Shown here in pieces: positions 23,935 to 32,414 of a stretch of DNA of 64,000 nt. The stretch's first letter is position 1, and every line of letters begins with the position of its first letter. Under the pieces are notes generated by a model that had not been told where the DNA came from, made no database searches, and saw nothing but the letters and a program-made list of their open reading frames with translations. The translations under genes and the position numbers were made by a program. The DNA is from Geomonas sp. Red32. Its GTDB lineage: Bacteria; Desulfobacterota; Desulfuromonadia; Geobacterales; Geobacteraceae. The stretch spans positions 124,001 to 188,000 of the forward strand of contig NZ_JAKLOY010000010.1 in NCBI RefSeq assembly GCF_023652955.1. The letters run 5' to 3'.

Positions 23935-24291
23935 ATGAACAAGATTGACATGCTCGAACGCGAACAAATGAAGAAGAACATCGCCAAGTTTGTCCCGGGC
24001 GATACCGTTAAGGTTCAGGTAAAGATCGTCGAAGGCGACAAGAGCCGTATTCAGGCTTTCCAGGGCGTCTGCATCGCCCGCACCGGCGGCGGCGTCCGCG
24101 AAGCCTTCACCGTCCGTAAGATCTCCAACGGCGTTGGCGTCGAGAGGGTTTTCCCGCTCCACTCGCCGTCCGTCGAGACCATCGAAGTCGTGACCCGCGG
24201 TCAGGTCCGTCGCGCCAAGCTCTACTACCTCCGCAAGCTGCGCGGTAAGGCTTCCAGGATCAAAGAAAGAAAATACGTCGCCGGCCAGTAA
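23935..24291 (+). CDS. rplS: 50S ribosomal protein L19
   Basis: 118 residues with [40 protein letters not shown] and [20 protein letters not shown]. This is the usual length and sequence pattern. A strong ribosome site GGGAGGAAG precedes the ATG. It ends the translation operon, and a clear terminator follows. Confidence 0.97.
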   Translation: MNKIDMLEREQMKKNIAKFVPGDTVKVQVKIVEGDKSRIQAFQGVCIARTGGGVREAFTVRKISNGVGVERVFPLHSPSVETIEVVTRGQVRRAKLYYLRKLRGKASRIKERKYVAGQ

Positions 24292-24310
24292 TTTTACAGG
24301 CCCGCTACGA

Positions 24311-24344
24311 AAAGCCCCGGTCAACGACGCCCGGGGCTTTTTTT
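24311..24344 (+). terminator. Rho-independent terminator after rplS
   Basis: AAGCCCCGG at 24312-24320 pairs with CCGGGGCTT at 24331-24339 across a loop of about ten bases, followed by a T run to 24344. Confidence 0.9.
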
Positions 24345-24455
24345 ATGCCCGAAGTTTAAGTTTACTCCGGGGGCGTTTGCCAGTAACTATCTCCACATTC
24401 AAATCGGGGCACCTCTCTTTTAAGCGGAGATGCCTTAGAAACTGGAAGGTTTGTC

Positions 24456-25148
24456 ATGATGGCTGGACTGTTTCCCGAAGACAATTCGCCTATCGACCTC
24501 TTGGCTTGCGAAGAACAGGCTCTGCGCCAGGGGTACGGCATCATCGCCGGGGTGGACGAAGCCGGGCGAGGTCCGCTGGCGGGACCGGTCGTGGCCGCGG
24601 CGGTCATCCTTCCCCCGGGCCTCATTATCCCCGGCGTCAACGACTCGAAGCAGGTGACCGAGGCGATGAGGACGCAGCTTTTCGACGTGATCCACCGCGA
24701 GGCGATATCGGTCGGGGTCGGGATCTGCGACCATGAAGCCGTCGACCGTTTCAACATCCTCCAGGCGACCCTCAAGGCGATGCGGCAGGCGGTGGAAAGT
24801 CTGACCCCGAAGCCGGATTTCATCCTCATCGACGGCATATCCAACATCCCGATGAACGTCCCGCAGCGGACCGTCAAGCAGGGGGATTCGCGCAGCATCT
24901 CCATCGCGGCGGCCTCCATCATCGCCAAGGTGACCCGTGACCGGATGATGCTGGAATACGACGTCCAGTATCCCGGTTACGGCTTTGCAAGCCACAAGGG
25001 ATACGCCGCAGCATCGCACCTGGCGGCCATCGCCGAACTCGGCCCGTCCCCCATCCACCGGAAGACCTTCCGCGGCGTCAAGGAGCACCTTCCCGCTCCG
25101 CCGCCCAGCGATAATCCCGCAGGAAGTAACGGCTCCTTCAGCTTCTAA
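24456..25148 (+). CDS. rnhB: Ribonuclease HII
   Basis: 230 residues. Catalytic acidic residues are in GVDEAGRGPLAGPVV (Asp, Glu), ILIDGISN (Asp) and VTRDRMM (Asp after SIIAKV). YGFASHKGY is the conserved substrate loop. It removes RNA from DNA-RNA hybrids and single ribonucleotides. A run of Pro, Ser and Asn at the C-terminus (PPPSDNPAGSNGS) extends beyond the core. The gene begins after the rplS terminator, so it probably has its own transcript. Confidence 0.95.
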   Translation: MMAGLFPEDNSPIDLLACEEQALRQGYGIIAGVDEAGRGPLAGPVVAAAVILPPGLIIPGVNDSKQVTEAMRTQLFDVIHREAISVGVGICDHEAVDRFNILQATLKAMRQAVESLTPKPDFILIDGISNIPMNVPQRTVKQGDSRSISIAAASIIAKVTRDRMMLEYDVQYPGYGFASHKGYAAASHLAAIAELGPSPIHRKTFRGVKEHLPAPPPSDNPAGSNGSFSF

Positions 25149-25223
25149 GACGCAAGGGATTGGCACCGCCGGTGCTTGTCCATCATGCTGAAGCTTCCCC
25201 CCCCGCGCGACCGGTACAGCCCG

Positions 25224-25275
25224 GGCCGGCTTCCCCCACCCCCCCGGCCCCCTCCCTCCAGGGGAGGGGGGGAGT
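25224..25275. repeat. G/C-rich hairpin repeat, copy upstream of yraN
   Basis: GGCTTCCCCCACC is followed by CCCCGGCCCCCTCCCTCC and AGGGGAGGGGGG, forming a strong hairpin. A near-identical copy in the same orientation is at 26318-26370. It lies between rnhB and yraN; apart from it this 194-bp gap holds no gene. Confidence 0.65.
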
Positions 25276-25342
25276 TGTTCTCAGCAGTGTTAGAGATCTT
25301 GCTGTAAACTCTTCATGACCGTAACCCGGGGAAGGGGGGCTC

Positions 25343-25720
25343 GTGCGAGGGCAGGACGGGAACAGCGAAAAGGGCGAAGCCGGCGAGTCAATCGCCGCCA
25401 CCTACCTTGTGGGGCAAGGTTTCAAGGTGGTGGAGCGGAACTTTCGCTGTGTCTGCGGTGAGGTCGATATCGTGGCCCGGGACGGAAGAACTATTGTCTT
25501 TGTCGAGGTGAAGTGCCGCAACAACCGGCTTTACGGCCCTCCCCAGCTTGCCGTGACACCTTTCAAGCAGCGGCAGATTTCCAAGGCCGCCCTCGTCTGG
25601 CTTTCCAAAAGAAAACTCTTCGATGCCGAGGCCCGCTTCGATGTGGTGGCGATCGTTCTTCATAAGCACGATCTGCCGGAGATCGAGCATATAAGAAACG
25701 CCTTCGAATTGGCGTATTAG
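25343..25720 (+). CDS. yraN: YraN/UPF0102 family nuclease-like protein
   Basis: 125 residues from GTG 25343 after a GGGGAAGGGGGG run. Core features are GEAGESIAATYLVGQGF, ERNFRCVCGEVDIVARDG and VFVEVKCRNNRLYGPP, the E...D...ExK arrangement of a PD-(D/E)XK fold. The family is conserved near rnhB in many bacteria; a nuclease role is assumed but unproven. Confidence 0.92.
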   Translation: MRGQDGNSEKGEAGESIAATYLVGQGFKVVERNFRCVCGEVDIVARDGRTIVFVEVKCRNNRLYGPPQLAVTPFKQRQISKAALVWLSKRKLFDAEARFDVVAIVLHKHDLPEIEHIRNAFELAY

Positions 25721-25754
25721 ATGTAGAACCTAGAACTTGTTTTCGGAGGTTTCC

Positions 25755-26195
25755 ATGCAGGCAGTACCGGTAATCTATCGTCTCGCCATCTCGCTATGGC
25801 TTGGTGGCGCAGCCCTTTTTACTTTTGTCCTCACTCCGCTTCTCTTCAAAAACGAAACCCGCGATACCGCCGCCCGCATCGTCGGGCTCTTCTTCCCCGG
25901 CTATTTCCGCTGGGGTGTCGCCTGCGGCGTCATCGCCCTCGTCTGCCGGTTGGTCATGGCCGGGAAAGGGACCGTCATCCCCTCCATCATCCTCGCGGTG
26001 ATGCTGACGCTCTCCTCGATCCAGGCGTTCTACATCGAGCCGAAGGCCGCCGAGCTCAAGCGCCAGATCGTCTCCTTCGAAACGACTCCTAAAGACCATC
26101 CCCTTCGCCAGCAGTTCTCAAAGCTGCACGGCGTCTCCGCAGTCTGCAACCTTTCCGTTATCGCCGGCGGCGTCGCGTTGGTCATCATGCTTTAA
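25755..26195 (+). CDS. DUF4149-type small membrane protein
   Basis: 146 residues from ATG 25755, with GGAGG upstream; the frame could be extended by six codons to a poor TTG. Four hydrophobic segments: YRLAISLWLGGAALFTFVLT, GYFRWGVACGVIALVCRLVM, IILAVMLTLSSIQAFYI and VSAVCNLSVIAGGVALVIML. FETTPKDHPLRQQFSKLHGV before the last segment is the conserved cytoplasmic or periplasmic loop of DUF4149 proteins. Function unknown; some relatives are seen near respiratory genes. Confidence 0.78.
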   Translation: MQAVPVIYRLAISLWLGGAALFTFVLTPLLFKNETRDTAARIVGLFFPGYFRWGVACGVIALVCRLVMAGKGTVIPSIILAVMLTLSSIQAFYIEPKAAELKRQIVSFETTPKDHPLRQQFSKLHGVSAVCNLSVIAGGVALVIML

Positions 26196-26228
26196 GGCCA
26201 GCCTCTCCCCCGAAAAGTGGGAATCAGG

Positions 26229-26372
26229 TCCCCCCCTTGTCAAAGGGGGGGCAGGGGGGATTTTAGCCTCTGCTGGCCGGGGAGCTCGTCGGACCATGCT
26301 GGCCGACAGGGTGTCTTCGTGGTGGCTTCCCCCACCCCCTGGCCCCCTCCCTCAAGGGGAGGGGGAATCGGT
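26229..26372. repeat. Two palindromic intergenic repeats
   Basis: From about 26229 a hairpin of CCCCCCTTGTCAAAGGGGGG followed by GCAGGGGGGATTTT belongs to a family seen again near 29013, 45330, 60601 and 60660. From 26318 a second element, GGCTTCCCCCACCCCCTGG then CCCCTCCCTCAAGGGGAGGG, copies the one at 25224. The 245-bp gap before the amidase gene contains nothing else. Confidence 0.7.
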
Positions 26373-26440
26373 AAGCCCCGAAAAAATTGAAATCCCCTCC
26401 TCGCTATGCTAGTAATGAAGAAAAATTTCCGGAGACACTC

Positions 26441-27292
26441 ATGAATTTCACTGTTGCCCTCGCCCAGATCAAGCCGAAGTTGGGCTGCCTGGGCGACAAC
26501 ATGTCGATTATCGAGTCTGCCATTGAAAAGGGGGTGGCGGACGGAGCGGACCTCATCGTCTTCCCCGAACTGGCTCTTACCGGCTACTTCCTCAAGGACC
26601 TGGTGCCGGACGTGGCACTGAGCCTCGATGCCCCCGAGATCCAGAAGCTCAAAGAACTCTCCAAGCGCATCTCCATCGCCATCGGCTTCGTCGAGGTCTC
26701 CGCCGACTACCGCTTCTTCAATTCGGCCCTCTACCTCGAAGGGGGAGAGATCCTGCACGTTCACCGCAAGGTGTACCTCCCGACCTACGGCCTGTTCGAC
26801 GAGCAGCGCTACCTCGCCAGGGGCGAGCGCTTCCGCGCCTTCGATACCCGCTTTGGGCGGTTCGGCATCCTCATCTGCGAAGACATGTGGCACCTTTCGG
26901 CGCCCTACATCCTCGCCATGGATAACGCCACCACGCTGATCTGTCTGTCGTCGAGCCCCGGCCGGGGCGTGAGCGGCACTGAAGAGCTTGGTTCGTCGGC
27001 CGCCTGGCAGAAGCTCACCTCCACCACCGCGATGTTCCTCAACTGCCGGGTCCTCTACTGCAACCGGGTCGGCTACGAGGACGGCATCAACTTCTGGGGC
27101 GGTTCCGAGGTCGTCGCACCTTCCGGGCAGGTGCTGGAGCGCTCCAAGATGCTCGAAGAGGATTTCCTGACGGTGAAGGTGGACGAAGGGGCCCTGCGGC
27201 GTGAGCGGATCTTCTCTCCCATGATGCGGGACGAGAACATGGGGATCACCTTGAAAGAACTCAAACGTATCGACAGGGAGAACAGTCGCTGA
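26441..27292 (+). CDS. Nitrilase-superfamily amidohydrolase (glutaminase partner of NadE)
   Basis: 283 residues from ATG 26441 (GGAGA upstream). The catalytic triad of the carbon-nitrogen hydrolase family is visible: Glu in [10 protein letters not shown], Lys in [15 protein letters not shown] and Cys in LICEDMWHL. It sits one base before nadE, so it probably supplies ammonia from glutamine to the NAD synthetase as a separate subunit. In many bacteria the same two activities are fused in one chain. Alternatively it may be an independent amidase. The domain call is secure; the partner role is inferred from position. Confidence 0.86.
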   Translation: MNFTVALAQIKPKLGCLGDNMSIIESAIEKGVADGADLIVFPELALTGYFLKDLVPDVALSLDAPEIQKLKELSKRISIAIGFVEVSADYRFFNSALYLEGGEILHVHRKVYLPTYGLFDEQRYLARGERFRAFDTRFGRFGILICEDMWHLSAPYILAMDNATTLICLSSSPGRGVSGTEELGSSAAWQKLTSTTAMFLNCRVLYCNRVGYEDGINFWGGSEVVAPSGQVLERSKMLEEDFLTVKVDEGALRRERIFSPMMRDENMGITLKELKRIDRENSR

Positions 27293-28113
27293 TGGGTGCG
27301 CTATCTGTGAACACCGCGCTGTTGCGCGATATCCTGGTCGGCTTCGTCCGCGACGAGGTGACCAAGGTAGGGGTGAATAAAGGGGTGCTCGGCCTGTCCG
27401 GCGGAATCGATTCCGCGCTGGTGGCCTTCATCGCCGCCGAGGCGCTCGGGCCGGAGAACGTCTACGCCTACACCATGCCGTACCGTACCTCCAACCCGGA
27501 GAGCGAGGCCCACGCCAAGCTTTGTGCCGACAAGCTGGGGATCAACTACAAGGTGATCGAGATCACCCCGATGGTCGACGCCTACTTCCAGATGATCCCC
27601 GACGCCGACAACATGCGGCGCGGCAACAAGATGGCCCGCGAGCGGATGACGATCCTGTACGACCATTCGGCAGCGGTCGGCGGCCTGGTGCTCGGCACCA
27701 GCAACAAGACCGAGCTGCTCTTGGGCTACGGGACCCTGCATGGCGACATGGCCAGTGCGCTCAACCCCATCGGCGACATCTACAAGAGCCAGGTCTGGGA
27801 GCTTTCGGAGGCGATGGGGGTTCCGCGCGAGATCATCGAGAAGAAACCTTCCGCCGACCTCTGGGCTGGCCAGACCGACGAGCAGGAGCTGGGCTTCACC
27901 TACCGCGAGGCCGACGAACTGCTCTTCCGGATGGTCGACCAGCGGATGAGCCGCGAGGAGTTGATCGCCGAAGGGTTCGATCCCGCCTTCATCGACAATG
28001 TCCATCGCAAAGTCCAGGGGAGCCATTTCAAGCGCCGCCTCCCGGTCATCGCCAAGGTCTCCAACCGCACCATCGACCGCGACTTCCGCTACGCGCGGGA
28101 CTGGGGGAAATAG
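27292..28113 (+). CDS. nadE: NAD+ synthetase
   Basis: 273 residues, the length of stand-alone synthetases. The ATP-pyrophosphatase loop is [20 protein letters not shown]. Further conserved parts are [36 protein letters not shown] and [19 protein letters not shown]. It converts deamido-NAD to NAD using ATP and ammonia or, with the upstream amidase, glutamine. The start overlaps the amidase stop by one base. Confidence 0.95.
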   Translation: MGALSVNTALLRDILVGFVRDEVTKVGVNKGVLGLSGGIDSALVAFIAAEALGPENVYAYTMPYRTSNPESEAHAKLCADKLGINYKVIEITPMVDAYFQMIPDADNMRRGNKMARERMTILYDHSAAVGGLVLGTSNKTELLLGYGTLHGDMASALNPIGDIYKSQVWELSEAMGVPREIIEKKPSADLWAGQTDEQELGFTYREADELLFRMVDQRMSREELIAEGFDPAFIDNVHRKVQGSHFKRRLPVIAKVSNRTIDRDFRYARDWGK

Positions 28114-28944
28114 TTGTCCGGTACCCTGTACATCGTCGCCACTCCGATCGGTAACCTCGAAGACATCACGCTGCGCGCCCTCCGGATCCTCAAGGAGGTC
28201 GACCTGATCGCCGCCGAGGACACCCGCCACACGCGCAAGCTCCTTACCCATTTCGGCATCTCCCGCCCGCTCACTTCCTACTTCGACCACAACAAGGAGG
28301 TGAAGGGGAACTTCATCCTCGATCAGCTGGAGAAGGGGGCGAATGTGGCGCTGGTGACCGATGCCGGCACTCCCTGCGTCTCCGATCCCGGCTACCAGAT
28401 CGTCCGCGACGCCTGGGCCGCGGGCTACACGGTGGTCCCCATTCCGGGCGCCTGCGCGGCCATCGCCGCCCTTGCCGCCTCCGGGCTTCCGAGCGATCTC
28501 TTTACCTTCGCCGGGTTCCTCTCCAACCGTCATGGGCGCAGGAGGGAGAAGTTGCAGGAACTCTCCAAGCTGCCCGGCCTCATCATCTTCTACGAGGCCC
28601 CGAAACGGCTCCTCACCACGCTGCGCGACATGCTGGAGATCCTCGGCGACCGGCAGGTCGTCATCGCCCGCGAGCTCACCAAGATGTACGAGGAGTTTCT
28701 GCGGGGAAGGCTCTCTGAGCTGATCGCGCGTGCGGAGGAGGTGCCGGTCCGGGGAGAAGTGGCCATCCTGATGTCGCCGTCGGACCAGCCTGAGCTTCCG
28801 GATACTCCGGCGATGGAGGAGTTGCTGCGGCGCTACCTGGCGTCGGGGGAATTCTCCCTCAAGGACGCGGTGAAGCAGGTGACCAAGGAGACCGGACTGG
28901 CGAAGAGCGTGGTGTATGCCGAGGCGCTTCGGCAGAAAGGGTGA
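28114..28944 (+). CDS. rsmI: 16S rRNA (cytidine(1402)-2'-O)-methyltransferase
   Basis: 276 residues from TTG 28114, directly after the nadE stop. GTLYIVATPIGNLEDITLRA is the diagnostic start. AEDTRHTRKLLTHFGI, LVTDAGTPCVSDPGY and PIPGACAAIAALAASGL make the tetrapyrrole-methylase-like SAM site. It methylates C1402 in the decoding centre. The C-terminal helical part is standard length. Confidence 0.95.
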   Translation: MSGTLYIVATPIGNLEDITLRALRILKEVDLIAAEDTRHTRKLLTHFGISRPLTSYFDHNKEVKGNFILDQLEKGANVALVTDAGTPCVSDPGYQIVRDAWAAGYTVVPIPGACAAIAALAASGLPSDLFTFAGFLSNRHGRRREKLQELSKLPGLIIFYEAPKRLLTTLRDMLEILGDRQVVIARELTKMYEEFLRGRLSELIARAEEVPVRGEVAILMSPSDQPELPDTPAMEELLRRYLASGEFSLKDAVKQVTKETGLAKSVVYAEALRQKG

Positions 28945-28956
28945 TGCACTCTTTTA

Positions 28957-29036
28957 CTCCCCCCTTTGAAACCGCTCTTCAGAGAATCATGGTAACGCCG
29001 CTGGCCTACCGTTCCCCCCTTGTCAAAGGGGACTTC
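28957..29036. repeat. Palindromic repeat copies between convergent genes
   Basis: A half copy CTCCCCCCTTTGAAACC at about 28957 and a full hairpin TCCCCCCTTGTCAAAGGGGA at about 29013-29033 belong to the family also found at 26229, 45329 and 60601. They lie between the 3' ends of rsmI and the convergent cusA-like gene and could terminate both transcripts. Confidence 0.65.
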
Positions 29037-29069
29037 AATTCTCCCCGGCGTTTCTCGGAAGAACTTTTC

Positions 29070-32000
29070 TCAGAGGGGGATCTCCCTTGCCGCTCCGTTT
29101 TCCGTAGCTCCCTTCTCCAGTACCAATCCCATCCCTACCGGCTCCCTCGCCACTTCCGGCTTCAATTCGAAGTGCCATTTCCATACCTCGTAGAGTGGCG
29201 GATATACCAGCAGTTCCAGCAGGAATGAGCTGAAGATGCCGCCGATCATCGGCGCCGCGATGTGTTTCATCACGTCGGAGCCGGTTCCGGTCGACCACAT
29301 GATCGGCACCAGCCCGACGAACATGGTGGCGGTGGTCATGAACTTCGGCCGGATCCTCTTGGCAGCCCCTTCCACGATCGCTTCCCGCAGCCGGGCCAGC
29401 GTCATCATCCCCCCGGACTGGCGGGCGTTCCGGTAGGCGAGATCCAGGTAGAGGAGCATGAAGACGCCGGTCTCGGCATCGACCCCGAGGAGGGCGATGA
29501 GCCCCACCCAGACGCCGACGCTCAGGTGGTAGCCGAGCACCCAGAGGAAGAGGAACGCTCCCACCGCGGAGAAGGGGGCGGCCAAGAGGACGATGGAGCT
29601 TTTCACCAGCGAGCGGGTGTTCAGATAGAGCAGACCGAGGATCAGCAGCAGGGTGGCGGGAACCACCAGGGTCAGGCGGTCCTTGACCCGTTGCATCGCC
29701 TCGTACTGTCCGCTCCAGGTGATGGCGGCTCCCGGGGGGAGCTCCACCTTGGCACGGAGTAGCGGCGCGGCCTCCTCCACGAAACTCTCCGGGTCGCGGC
29801 CGGCCAAGTCCACGAAGACATAGCCGGTGATCAGCCCGTCCTCGTTGCGGATCATCGAGGGGCCGGTGGTCACCGCGATGGTTGCCAACTCGCCCAGCGA
29901 AACCTGCCCCTTTCCCCCCTTCACCGAGACTGGAACCCTCCGTAGCGCATCGAGATCCCCACGGAAATCACGCAGCAGCCGCACGTTCACTTCGTACCTT
30001 TCGCGTCCCTGGATAGTGGTGGTGACGTTGTCGCCGCCGATCGCGCTCTGCACCACCCCCTGGGCCTCCTCCATGCTCAGTCCGTAGCGGGCCAGGGCGT
30101 CGCGGTTCCAGCCGATGTCGAGGAAGTACCCGGCTCCCGTCCGTTCCGCGAAGACGCCGCGGGCACCCTTCAGGGGGCGGAGAAGGCCTTCCACCTGGGT
30201 TCCGATCTTCTCGACCTGGGCAGGGTCGGCACCGCTGATCTTGAGACCGAGCGGGGTGCGGATCCCGGTGGTCAGCATGTCGATTCTCCCCTTGATCGGC
30301 ATGGTCCAGGAGTTGGATACCCCGGGAAGCTTGAGCGCCTCGTTCAACTGGTTGACCAGTTCCTCGCGGGAGAGCCGGTCGGGGGTGATCCGGCGCAGCG
30401 CAGGCTTCATCCATTCCGGTGCCCACGACGAATACCAGGTCGCCACGTGGCGCCACTGGTCGTGCGGCTTGAGCACGATGACGGTCTCCAGCATGGAAAG
30501 GGGGGCCGGATCGGTAGCACTCTCCGCGCGTCCCGCCTTCCCGAGTACCTGCTGGACCTCGGGGAACCGGCTGATGATCCGGTCCGTCACCTGGAGAAGT
30601 TTCTGCGCCTCGGCTACCGAAATCCCCGGCATGGTGGTCGGCATGTAGAATAGCGACCCTTCGTCGAGGGGCGGCATGAATTCACTCCCCAGTTTGCCGA
30701 CCACCGGCATGGTCGCGATCACCACAGCGACCGCCCCGCCGAGTACCAGCCATTTCCAGCGCAGTGCCCAGTTAACCACCGGCTCGTAGATCCGGATCAG
30801 GAAGCGGCTCAAGGGATGCTCCTGTTCCGAGCGGAACCGGCAGGCGGTTACCGAGTTCAAAAGCGAGCTAAAGAACCGGGGACGGAATTCGAAATGGCGG
30901 GTGCGGGTGATCAGCACCCTGAGGGCCGGATCGAGGGTAATGGTAAGAACGGCGGCCACCGCCATGGCTAGGGTCTTGGTGGAAGCGAGCGGCTTGAACA
31001 GGCGCCCCTCCTGGGCCTCCAGTGCGAAGACCGGGAGAAAGGCTGCCGCGATCACCAGGAGCGCGAAGAAGCTCGGCCCCCCCACCTCTTTGATGGCGGA
31101 GACCACGATGGATTTCTGATCGCCCACCCTGCCACCAGCTTCCCAGGCCTCCAGTTTCTTGTGGGTCTGTTCGACCACCACGATGGAGGCGTCAACCAGG
31201 GCGCCGATGGCGATGGCGATTCCCCCGAGCGACATGATGTTGGCATTGATTCCCATTAGGCGGAGCGGAATGAAAGAGATCAGCACGGCAAGCGGAATGG
31301 TCACCGCGGGAATGGCCGCGCTGGCGGGGTGCCAGAGGAATAGGAAGATGACCAGCATGACGGTGGCGACCACCTCCACCAAGGTCCCTTTGAGCGTGTC
31401 GATGGCGGCCCGGATGAGAGTGGACCGGTCGTAGACGGGGACAACCTTAACCCCTTTCGGGAGCCCCGGTTCGATTTCTTTGAGCTTCGCCTTGACCCGC
31501 TCGATCACCTGGAGCGCGTTTTCCCCCTGCCGCATCACCACGATGCCGGAGACGGTGTCTCCTCTGCCGTCCAGGTCGGCCACCCCGCGCCGAAGATCGG
31601 GGCCGGTGCCCACCACGCCGAGGTCGCGCACCCGGATGGGAGTCCCGTTATCGTCGGCCGCCACCGCGATGGCACCGAACTCCTCCGGAGAGCGAGCATA
31701 GCCGCGCCCGCGGACCATGTACTCGCTCCCTCCGAACTCGATGAGCCTCCCGCCGGTCTCGCTGTTGCCAGCGCGGACGGCATCGACCACTTGGTTGATG
31801 GAGATACCGTAGGAGCGGAGCCGGTTGGGATCGAGGTTCACCTGGTACTGGCGGACGAAGCCTCCTACCGGTGCCACCTCGGCCACTCCGGGGACTGACT
31901 TCAGATAGTACCGGAGATACCAGTCCTGGTAGGAACGGAGGTCGGAGAGGCTGTGATTGCCGGTGGTGTCGACCAGCGCGTACTGGTACACCCACCCGAG

Positions 32001-32402
32001 CCCGGTGGCGTCGGGGCCGAGTTCGCTCTTCACCCCCTGGGGAAGGCGCTGCTGGACCGAGGAGAGGTATTCGAGCGTGCGGCTGCGGGCCCAGTAGATG
32101 TCGGTCCCTTCCTGGAAGATGACATAGACGAAGGAGTAGCCGAAGTCGGAGAAGCCACGCACCGTCTTCACTTTGGGTGCCCCGAGCATGGCCGAGACGA
32201 TCGGGTAGGTCACCTGGTCCTCTACCAGGTCGGGGCTGCGGTCCCACCGGGAGTAGATGATGACCTGGGTGTCGGAGAGATCGGGAAGGGCATCCACCGG
32301 GAGCCGCTTGAGCGACCACCATCCCATCACCGCCGCCACCAGGGCGACGGTCAGTATCATGAACGGCCTGCGGGCCGAGAATTCGATCACGCGGTCTATC
32401 AT
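29070..32402 (-). CDS. CusA/CzcA-type heavy-metal RND efflux pump
   Basis: 1110 residues, somewhat longer than E. coli CusA. It starts MIDRVIEFSARRPFMILTVA, then the periplasmic DALPDLSDTQVIIYS pattern typical of the heavy-metal (HME) branch. TM4 contains GGIAIAIGALVDASIVVVEQ, with the intramembrane Asp needed for proton coupling, and the second half has FLWVLGYHLSVGVWVGLIAL. The inner-membrane pump exports Cu(I)/Ag(I) or divalent ions through an adaptor and an outer-membrane channel. The gene is third in the minus-strand operon after the oxidase and adaptor, 12 bp behind the adaptor. No CusC/TolC gene is in the operon, so the channel must come from elsewhere. Confidence 0.92.
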   Translation of the reverse strand: MIDRVIEFSARRPFMILTVALVAAVMGWWSLKRLPVDALPDLSDTQVIIYSRWDRSPDLVEDQVTYPIVSAMLGAPKVKTVRGFSDFGYSFVYVIFQEGTDIYWARSRTLEYLSSVQQRLPQGVKSELGPDATGLGWVYQYALVDTTGNHSLSDLRSYQDWYLRYYLKSVPGVAEVAPVGGFVRQYQVNLDPNRLRSYGISINQVVDAVRAGNSETGGRLIEFGGSEYMVRGRGYARSPEEFGAIAVAADDNGTPIRVRDLGVVGTGPDLRRGVADLDGRGDTVSGIVVMRQGENALQVIERVKAKLKEIEPGLPKGVKVVPVYDRSTLIRAAIDTLKGTLVEVVATVMLVIFLFLWHPASAAIPAVTIPLAVLISFIPLRLMGINANIMSLGGIAIAIGALVDASIVVVEQTHKKLEAWEAGGRVGDQKSIVVSAIKEVGGPSFFALLVIAAAFLPVFALEAQEGRLFKPLASTKTLAMAVAAVLTITLDPALRVLITRTRHFEFRPRFFSSLLNSVTACRFRSEQEHPLSRFLIRIYEPVVNWALRWKWLVLGGAVAVVIATMPVVGKLGSEFMPPLDEGSLFYMPTTMPGISVAEAQKLLQVTDRIISRFPEVQQVLGKAGRAESATDPAPLSMLETVIVLKPHDQWRHVATWYSSWAPEWMKPALRRITPDRLSREELVNQLNEALKLPGVSNSWTMPIKGRIDMLTTGIRTPLGLKISGADPAQVEKIGTQVEGLLRPLKGARGVFAERTGAGYFLDIGWNRDALARYGLSMEEAQGVVQSAIGGDNVTTTIQGRERYEVNVRLLRDFRGDLDALRRVPVSVKGGKGQVSLGELATIAVTTGPSMIRNEDGLITGYVFVDLAGRDPESFVEEAAPLLRAKVELPPGAAITWSGQYEAMQRVKDRLTLVVPATLLLILGLLYLNTRSLVKSSIVLLAAPFSAVGAFLFLWVLGYHLSVGVWVGLIALLGVDAETGVFMLLYLDLAYRNARQSGGMMTLARLREAIVEGAAKRIRPKFMTTATMFVGLVPIMWSTGTGSDVMKHIAAPMIGGIFSSFLLELLVYPPLYEVWKWHFELKPEVAREPVGMGLVLEKGATENGAAREIPL

Positions 32403-32414
32403 GGCGTGCTCCTT

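Noticed and set aside
27301-28533. 410-codon minus-strand frame over nadE and rsmI
   Set aside because: Shadow of two well-recognised genes; no motif.
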